Of a stretch of 55,158 nucleotides of DNA, positions 50,474-55,158 are shown in pieces. Every line of letters starts with the position of its first letter. The stretch's first letter is position 1. Made by a program: the position numbers and the translations under genes. Source of the stretch: Planctomycetia bacterium (GTDB lineage Bacteria; Planctomycetota; UBA1135; GCA-002686595); the NCBI GenBank assembly GCA_005778045.1, contig SXKQ01000112.1:1-55158 (forward strand), read 5' to 3'. The notes under the pieces were generated by a model. The model was not told the origin of the DNA. It made no database searches and saw only the letters and a list, made by a program, of their open reading frames with translations.

Positions 50474-51367
50474 ATGTCCAAGCCGCTCTCGCCCCTCGTG
50501 ATCCTCCCCGTCGCCCTCGCGTGTGGCATCGGCGGTGGCATGATCGGTGCCCGCCTGTCCGCGCCCAGCAACACTCCCGCCATGGAAGTGCAGGCCAGCG
50601 CCCCGGCGCCGGAATCGCCGCGGCTTGCCCAGCTTGAGGCCCGCGTCGACAGCCTGTCGCAGGCGCTCGAGATCGGCCTGTCGAGCGGCTCGACGCGTGT
50701 CGAGGCCGGCGACGACCAGATCGAGCGCGCCGTCGCGCGCTGGATGGAGCAGAACGGCATGCGTGGCGCGGGTGGCGCTCCGGCCGTGGCCGCGGCCGTC
50801 GAAGTCTCGCCCGAGAAGCGCCTCGCCGACGCCCTCGCGGCGCTCGAGAACCCCGAGCTCACCGACACCGAGCGCCAGAAGATCTGGGCCGAGATCGCCA
50901 AGGCTGGCCTCGTCGACCAGCTGCTCGCGCAGTTCGAGGAGCTCGCCAAGCTCGCGCCCAACGACCCCGACGCGCAGGTCGAGCTCGGCTCCGCCTACCT
51001 GCAGCGCCTGTTCCAGGCGACGCCCGGCCCCGAGCAGGGGCAGTGGGCCGGCAAGGCCGACAAGGCCTTCGACGCCGCGCTCGCGCTCGACGCCAACCAC
51101 TGGGAAGCGCGCTTCTCCAAGGCCGTCTCGCTCTCCTTCTGGCCTCCGATCTTCGGCAAGCAGAAGGAAGCCGTCACGCACTTCGAGACCCTGCTCTCCC
51201 AGCAGTCGCAGAGCTCCGCCAAGGACCCGCGCTTCGCCCAGACGCACCTCCTGCTCGGCAACCTCTACCAGCAGTCCGGCAACGCCGCCAAGGCGAGCGA
51301 GACTTGGACCGCCGGCCTCGCGCTCTACCCCGACAACGCCTCGCTGAAGGAGAGGCTCGGCCAGTAG
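50474..51367 (+). CDS. Membrane-anchored TPR protein
   Basis: 297 residues. An N-terminal hydrophobic anchor (SPLVILPVALACGIGGGMIG, about 6-25) precedes a coiled-coil stretch (LAQLEARVDSLSQALEI) and a charged linker. The C-terminal half carries TPR-like helices: NDPDAQVELGSAYLQRLF, ADKAFDAALALDANHWEARFS, THLLLGNLYQQSGNAAKASETW. It could act as a scaffold in the envelope. It lies 106 bases after the sigma/anti-sigma pair, in the same direction, and may belong to that regulon. No catalytic feature. Confidence 0.75.
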   Translation: MSKPLSPLVILPVALACGIGGGMIGARLSAPSNTPAMEVQASAPAPESPRLAQLEARVDSLSQALEIGLSSGSTRVEAGDDQIERAVARWMEQNGMRGAGGAPAVAAAVEVSPEKRLADALAALENPELTDTERQKIWAEIAKAGLVDQLLAQFEELAKLAPNDPDAQVELGSAYLQRLFQATPGPEQGQWAGKADKAFDAALALDANHWEARFSKAVSLSFWPPIFGKQKEAVTHFETLLSQQSQSSAKDPRFAQTHLLLGNLYQQSGNAAKASETWTAGLALYPDNASLKERLGQ

Positions 51368-51392
51368 TTTGCGCCGCTCGCTGGCTCTTCGC

Positions 51393-51427
51393 CGCGCCCC
51401 GGCCCGCTCACGCGGCCCCGGGGCGCG
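51393..51427. terminator. Hairpin between convergent TPR and epimerase genes
   Basis: Ten-base-pair stem CGCGCCCCGG (51393-51402) / CCGGGGCGCG (51418-51427), 15-base loop, 25 bases after the TPR-gene stop. Could terminate transcription from both sides. Confidence 0.55.
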
Positions 51428-51500
51428 CACCGTTTCTCCGGACCCAGCACCAGCGTCGAGGCCGAGTCCGAGCAGGCCGCTGCTAGCAGCGGGGAGCTGC

Positions 51501-52457
51501 TCAGGCTCGGGGGGCGCGCTGCCAGCACTCGGCGATTCCCTCGCGCAACTCGCGCTGCGGAGCGAAGCCGAGCGCGCGCAGCTTGCGTGTGTCGGGCACG
51601 CGGCGGCGCACGGAGCCGGGAGGCGCGGGGCGGGCGTCGACCTTGGGGTGGAAGCCCGTGACGTCGAACACGACCTTGGCGAGCTCGGCGATCTGAGTCT
51701 CGCGATCCGAGCCGATGTTGTAGAGACCGCCGTGGCCTTCGAGTGCTGCCTTCAGCACGGCACACAGGGCGCGGGCGGCGTCGTCGACGTGCAGGAAGGA
51801 GCGCGTCTGGTCGGCGCCGAAGACCGGGAAGGGATCGACCTTGGCACGGGCGCGCGCGAGGAACTCGGGGATGACGTGGGTGGGGCCCATGCGCGGTCCG
51901 TACACGTTGTGGAAGCGCACGACGATGGGAGTGAAGCCCCCGAGCCTGGCGGCGCCGAAGACGGCGCTCTCGCCGGCGATCTTGCTGGCGGCGTAGGACC
52001 AGCGCGGCAGCGCGATGTCGTCGATCGCGAGCAGCACGTCCTCTGGGGTAGGGATCGGCGCGAGGTTGCGGTCGACGGACGCGGCGTAGTTCTCGCTCGA
52101 GGAGGCGAAGAAGAACGTGCGGCAGCCGGACTCGAGCGCGGCATCGAGCGCGTTGAGCGTGGTACGCATGTTGACCGCCATCGTCTCGTAGGGATGGTCG
52201 GTGACGTACTGCACGCCGACGATGGCGGCGAAGTGGAAGAAGGCGTCGAAGCTGCCCCTCAGGAGCGCGCGGTCCTGCGCGAAGTCGCCACGGCGCAGCT
52301 CGAGTCGGCCCGGGTGGCGCGTGGCGAGCGCCTCGAGATCGCCGAGGCCGCCCTTCTTGCCGACGTCGACGGTGGTGACGGTGTCGCCCTGCTCGAGCAG
52401 CTGACGCACGAGCTCGAAGCCGATCACTCCAGCGCCTCCGGTCACGAGGTGTCGCAT
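51501..52457 (-). CDS. NAD-dependent nucleotide-sugar epimerase/dehydratase
   Basis: 318 residues of an extended short-chain dehydrogenase. The Rossmann start is HLVTGGAGVIGFELVRQLLE (G-x2-G-x2-G form), and the catalytic elements are the Ser region FFFASSSENY and the pair YAASK (Y-x3-K). Substrate-side segments include VRFHNVYGPRMGPTHVI and SFLHVDDAARAL. It acts on a nucleotide sugar such as UDP-GlcNAc or UDP-Glc; specificity cannot be fixed. ATG 52457 is chosen; a GTG lies directly before it. It is the last gene of the three-gene set with the sugar dehydrogenase (25 bases) and the GT2 gene, so it makes precursors for an exopolysaccharide or glycan. Confidence 0.92.
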   Translation of the reverse strand: MRHLVTGGAGVIGFELVRQLLEQGDTVTTVDVGKKGGLGDLEALATRHPGRLELRRGDFAQDRALLRGSFDAFFHFAAIVGVQYVTDHPYETMAVNMRTTLNALDAALESGCRTFFFASSSENYAASVDRNLAPIPTPEDVLLAIDDIALPRWSYAASKIAGESAVFGAARLGGFTPIVVRFHNVYGPRMGPTHVIPEFLARARAKVDPFPVFGADQTRSFLHVDDAARALCAVLKAALEGHGGLYNIGSDRETQIAELAKVVFDVTGFHPKVDARPAPPGSVRRRVPDTRKLRALGFAPQRELREGIAECWQRAPRA

Positions 52458-52482
52458 CACGATCCGTCCTTGGGTGCGCGCG

Positions 52483-53961
52483 CTAGTGCGCGGCCTTACG
52501 CTCGTAGTCGCCGCGCCCGTAGACCTTGAGCGCGATGTCGCGGCGCACGAAGTCCGCCGCGCAGGCGTCGACGATCATGTTCCACGGGTCGATCACGATC
52601 GCGCCCGGGCGCAGCTCGGCCTTGAGCAGGTCGGCGAGGAACGGGCGGTAGAGCGGATCTGGCAGGCAGATGATCACGGCATCGGCGCCGGCCACGACAC
52701 TCTTGGCGTCCTGCGAGACAGAGAGCTCCGGGCACTCGTCCCAGTGCGTGACCAGTGGGTCGTAGGCGCACACGTCGGCGCCCTTGGCGGCGAGCGCGCG
52801 GCCGACGAGTTCGCTCGGCGTGCTGCGCGTGTCGTTGACCCCGGGGCGATAGGTGACGCCGACGAGCGCGACCTTGCGACCGGCGAGGGAGCCCACGAAG
52901 TGCTCCTCGATCCAGCGCACGGCGCGCATGGGCATGGCCTCGTTGGTCAGGATCGCGCTGCGCGAAAAGGGCATCGTGACGTCGAGGCCGAGCAGCTTCT
53001 CCGCGCCGTACTTGGCGAGCAGCGCGTCCTTCGTGAGGCAGTAACCGCCGACGCCGAGGCCTGGGAGCATCATGTTGTCGTGCGTGCCCTTGCGCATGCG
53101 CACGGACTTCACGATGTCGAACAGGTCGACGCCCGCGCCCTCGGCCAGCTTGGCCCACTCCTCGATGAAGGCGATGTTGGTCGCGCGGTAGCTGTTCTCG
53201 AGCAGCTTGGCCATCTCGGCCGCGCGGGTTGACTTGTGGCGCCAGAGCGGGAACTTCTCGACGTTCACGTACTGCGCGAGGAAGTCGCGCGCGGCGTCGG
53301 CGCTCGCGGCGTCGATGCCGGCGTAGGCACGCCAGAAGTTGTTGACGCTGTCGAGGTAGTCAGGCCCCGGCATCACGCGCTCGTAGCAGTAGGCGAGCTT
53401 CGGCGGGCTCTTCGCCACGTCGACGCCCTGCTTGCGCTGGCCTTCGCACAGCGCCGGGTAGAGCACGCGGTCGCACAGGCCGATCGGGAGCGTGCTCTCG
53501 ACGGTCACTAGCGTGCCCGGGCGCATGTACGCGCCGACCATGCGCATGGCGGCGGCGTAGCCTTCGGTCGGAACCACGAGCGCGTCGACTTGACCCGCCT
53601 CGCGCTGCACGTCGAGGTTGATGCACGAGACCACGATGTCGGCGAGGCCGATCGAGCGCGGGTCGTTGGAGCCGACGAGGTTGCGCGCGACCGTGCAGGC
53701 CTCGTGGATCACGCGCTCGAGGCTCGGGTCGTTGGCGTAGGTGGGGGAGCTACCCCGGTCGAGGCGGCCGACCTTGGCGCGGCCAGACTCGTCGTCGCGG
53801 TCGAGGCCGATCACGAAGTACAGGCGCTTGTCGGCGCGCTCGGCGCGGGCGAGGTTGCCGGCCACAGCGGTACCGACGAAGCCCAGACCGAGCACGAGCA
53901 CCACTTCCTGCCCGGCGGCCTTGGCGGCGCGAGCGCGGGACTCGATTCCAGCGAAGTCCAT
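52483..53961 (-). CDS. Nucleotide-sugar dehydrogenase (UDP-sugar family)
   Basis: 492 residues. The N-terminal NAD domain has VVLVLGLGFVGTAVAGNLAR, and the middle domain LADIVVSCINLDV and ESTLPIGLCDRVLYP. The catalytic Cys region is GLGVGGYCLTKDALL, equivalent to G-G-x-C-x-x-K-D of UDP-glucose and UDP-ManNAc dehydrogenases. The C-terminal NAD/UDP-binding domain includes VALVGVTYRPGVNDTRSTPS. It oxidises the sugar C6 hydroxyl to a uronate in two NAD-dependent steps. It is longer than the usual 430 residues because of an insertion in the N-terminal part. It lies two bases after the GT2 stop. Confidence 0.9.
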   Translation of the reverse strand: MDFAGIESRARAAKAAGQEVVLVLGLGFVGTAVAGNLARAERADKRLYFVIGLDRDDESGRAKVGRLDRGSSPTYANDPSLERVIHEACTVARNLVGSNDPRSIGLADIVVSCINLDVQREAGQVDALVVPTEGYAAAMRMVGAYMRPGTLVTVESTLPIGLCDRVLYPALCEGQRKQGVDVAKSPPKLAYCYERVMPGPDYLDSVNNFWRAYAGIDAASADAARDFLAQYVNVEKFPLWRHKSTRAAEMAKLLENSYRATNIAFIEEWAKLAEGAGVDLFDIVKSVRMRKGTHDNMMLPGLGVGGYCLTKDALLAKYGAEKLLGLDVTMPFSRSAILTNEAMPMRAVRWIEEHFVGSLAGRKVALVGVTYRPGVNDTRSTPSELVGRALAAKGADVCAYDPLVTHWDECPELSVSQDAKSVVAGADAVIICLPDPLYRPFLADLLKAELRPGAIVIDPWNMIVDACAADFVRRDIALKVYGRGDYERKAAH

Positions 53962-53963
53962 CT

Positions 53964-54650
53964 CTAGAAATCCATCCCGAGCCGCAGCTTCAGCCCGTTC
54001 TTGACCTTGTACCAGCCGACCTTGAGGCCATCCCAGACCGTGACGCCGGGGACGGCGAACGGCACGTGGATGGGAACCTCCTTGTACTTGAACCCGGCGT
54101 GCAGGGCGCGCAGCAGCAGCTCGCTCTCGATCTCGTAGCCCCTCGCGCTCAGCTTGAGCGTGTAGAGGCGCTCGGCCTTGAAGGCGCGGAAGCCCGACTC
54201 GGTATCGGTGAGCCAGCGCCAGGTGACCGCGAAGGAGATGCACTTCAGGCCCCAGTTGCCGAACTTGTTGATCGTCGAGGTGCGCAGCGTGCCGAGCATG
54301 CGGCTACCGACGACCATGTCGACCGGACCTTCCTCGAAGGGCTTGAGCAGCACCGGGATCTCCTCCGGCAGGTGCTGGCCGTCGGAGTCCATCACGATCA
54401 CGATGTCGGGCTGGAACTGGCGCGAGGCCTCGACACCCTTGATCAGGGCGTAGCCCTTGCCGCGCACCATCTCGGGCTCTGGAACGGTCGCTCCGGCCGC
54501 CCTGGCGGCGGCGGCTGTACCGTCCTTGGATGCGTCGGCGGTGACGACGACATGGTCGACGAAGGGCAAGGTGCGGCGGACGATCTCGGCGATCCCCTTC
54601 TCGAGGTTGTACGCCGGGAGCACCGCGACGACTTTTTTGGTGCGGGTCAT
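53964..54650 (-). CDS. GT2 family glycosyltransferase (polyprenyl-phosphate sugar synthase-like)
   Basis: 228 residues. GT-A fold: [21 protein letters not shown]-x-D region [18 protein letters not shown] with the metal-binding [16 protein letters not shown], and the acceptor loop [18 protein letters not shown]. These resemble dolichyl/polyprenyl-phosphate mannose or glucose synthases without the membrane domain. Donor probably a nucleotide sugar made by the genes that follow. ATG 54650 is chosen over an upstream extension to 54713. First gene of a glycan operon; the promoter must lie in the 203-base region shared with the divergent citrate synthase gene. Confidence 0.9.
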   Translation of the reverse strand: MTRTKKVVAVLPAYNLEKGIAEIVRRTLPFVDHVVVTADASKDGTAAAARAAGATVPEPEMVRGKGYALIKGVEASRQFQPDIVIVMDSDGQHLPEEIPVLLKPFEEGPVDMVVGSRMLGTLRTSTINKFGNWGLKCISFAVTWRWLTDTESGFRAFKAERLYTLKLSARGYEIESELLLRALHAGFKYKEVPIHVPFAVPGVTVWDGLKVGWYKVKNGLKLRLGMDF

Positions 54651-54853
54651 GGGGTCGAACCTCTTCGAGAGACGCCGCTGCGATTCTAGAGGTGCGGGGG
54701 TCTCGGAGGCCAAGTCGCGGGTGGCCGGGAAGGACTTTCGTCCCGAAGTTGGGGCGATCTAAGCCGTTGCGCTGTGGAGTGGGACGGGTGGGGCTCGCTA
54801 CACTCCTTGTTCTAGCACTGCACGAGATCACTCACCGACCACGCCGCGCTCCC

Positions 54854-55039
54854 ATGTCCCCTGAGCCCATGGCCACTGCACAGACCTCGATTCCGCTCAC
54901 CTACAACGGCAAGACCGTGCCGCTGCCCCTGATCGAGGGCACGGAAGGTGAAGTCGCGATCGACATCCGCAACCTGCGCGCCCAGACGGGCCTGATCACG
55001 TTCGATCCGGGCTACGCGAATACGGGCGCGTGCAAGACC
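54854..55039 (+). pseudogene. gltA: Citrate synthase, N-terminal fragment
   Basis: Codons 1-62 from ATG 54854 (ATG 54869 possible) match the start of bacterial citrate synthase: [40 protein letters not shown] and KT. The normal continuation after this point is an A-I-T-F-I-D-G segment. Here the similarity stops at 55039, although the frame stays open to the window end. Citrate synthase makes citrate from oxaloacetate and acetyl-CoA and is normally essential, so a true break would be surprising; a mobile element insertion or an assembly join are both possible. The 62 residues themselves show no defect. Confidence 0.7.
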
Positions 55040-55158
55040 TGCGGCCTATCATTGGCGGCGCGCTACTCCACACGGCCGGGGGCAGGAACCGGGAGCTGGT
55101 GCATGCTGTGGAATACATCGTGTGCGCCACCGGAGGAGAGCCATGGCCGCCAGGAACC
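55040..55158 (+). other. Unrelated sequence joined to citrate synthase, with a possible new gene start
   Basis: 119 bases without citrate synthase similarity. A strong GGAGGAG (55132-55138) lies four bases before ATG 55143, the first codons reading M-A-A-R-N to the window end. A second frame (from 55036) is also open throughout, with [14 protein letters not shown] and then [11 protein letters not shown], which has the flavour of a transposase or integrase helix but cannot be assigned. An octamer CAGGAACC occurs twice (55083 and 55151). Possible left end of a mobile element. Confidence 0.4.

Noticed and set aside
55037..55158. Intein inserted in citrate synthase after K-T
   Set aside because: A Cys does follow the junction, but the next residues do not resemble the conserved intein N-terminal block, and a strong ribosome-binding site plus ATG follow within 100 bases.

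Overview
The window is about 55 kb of high-GC, gene-dense bacterial chromosome. The best guess for the host is a member of the Planctomycetota. This rests on large secreted proteins with carboxypeptidase-regulatory-like, SBBP and thrombospondin-3 repeats, a Cys-rich C-terminal domain of a kind often seen in planctomycete exported proteins (32055-33839), an ECF sigma factor coupled to an anti-sigma/repeat fusion, and a membrane-plus-TPR protein. This is inference from protein style; there is no rRNA or other phylogenetic marker here. I see no CRISPR array, tRNA or rRNA.

Layout. 0-3.3 kb: 3' end of htpG, a frameshifted universal stress protein, threonine synthase. 3.3-8.3 kb: a molybdenum hydroxylase operon of the PaoABC kind (Tat-signalled 2Fe-2S subunit, Mo subunit, FAD subunit with four extra cysteines), then a small Cys-rich ORF and a DUF1326-type protein. 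8.3-18 kb: a GH36/GH27-like glycosidase coupled to thiD, phhB, a peroxiredoxin, a large repeat protein, YceI, and a stop-start coupled set ridA-like / glycosyltransferase / VOC. 18-27 kb: SBBP protein, a glutamine amidotransferase, a coiled-coil lipoprotein, an HtrA protease, a GT-C membrane protein, a sulfatase-superfamily lipoprotein and nnrE. 27-28.1 kb: a thioredoxin-fold exported protein whose frame is interrupted by one TGA exactly at the first redox-active Cys (U-P-G-C), with a hairpin just downstream. I read it as a candidate selenoprotein. 28-38 kb: beta-helix protein, Gfo/Idh/MocA plus sugar isomerase pair, secreted TSP3 protein, membrane-TPR protein, HupE/UreJ-like protein and crcB. 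37.6-41 kb: phoB-phoR-phoU on the minus strand. 41-42 kb: prmA. 42.2-44.8 kb: three consecutive genes with in-frame TAG codons (ECF sigma factor, MORN-type/peroxiredoxin protein, IPT/TIG protein). 45-47.1 kb: lipoprotein, PrxQ with a histone-like tail, TlpA/AhpC-like protein. 47.2-51.4 kb: ECF sigma factor, TTG-coupled FecR-like/CarboxypepD fusion, TPR protein. 51.5-54.7 kb: nucleotide-sugar epimerase, dehydrogenase and GT2, a glycan-precursor operon. 54.85 kb to the end: start of citrate synthase, whose homology stops abruptly at 55039.

Main points: (i) the UGA-containing thioredoxin with a SECIS-like hairpin; (ii) a duplicated promoter/leader module upstream of two adjacent secreted-protein genes at about 44.9 and 45.7 kb; (iii) a cluster of amber codons at 42.3-44.2 kb although TAG is a common normal stop elsewhere in the window; (iv) the break in citrate synthase next to a new ribosome-binding site and ATG. 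All calls come from reading the sequence by eye. No database search or folding program was run.
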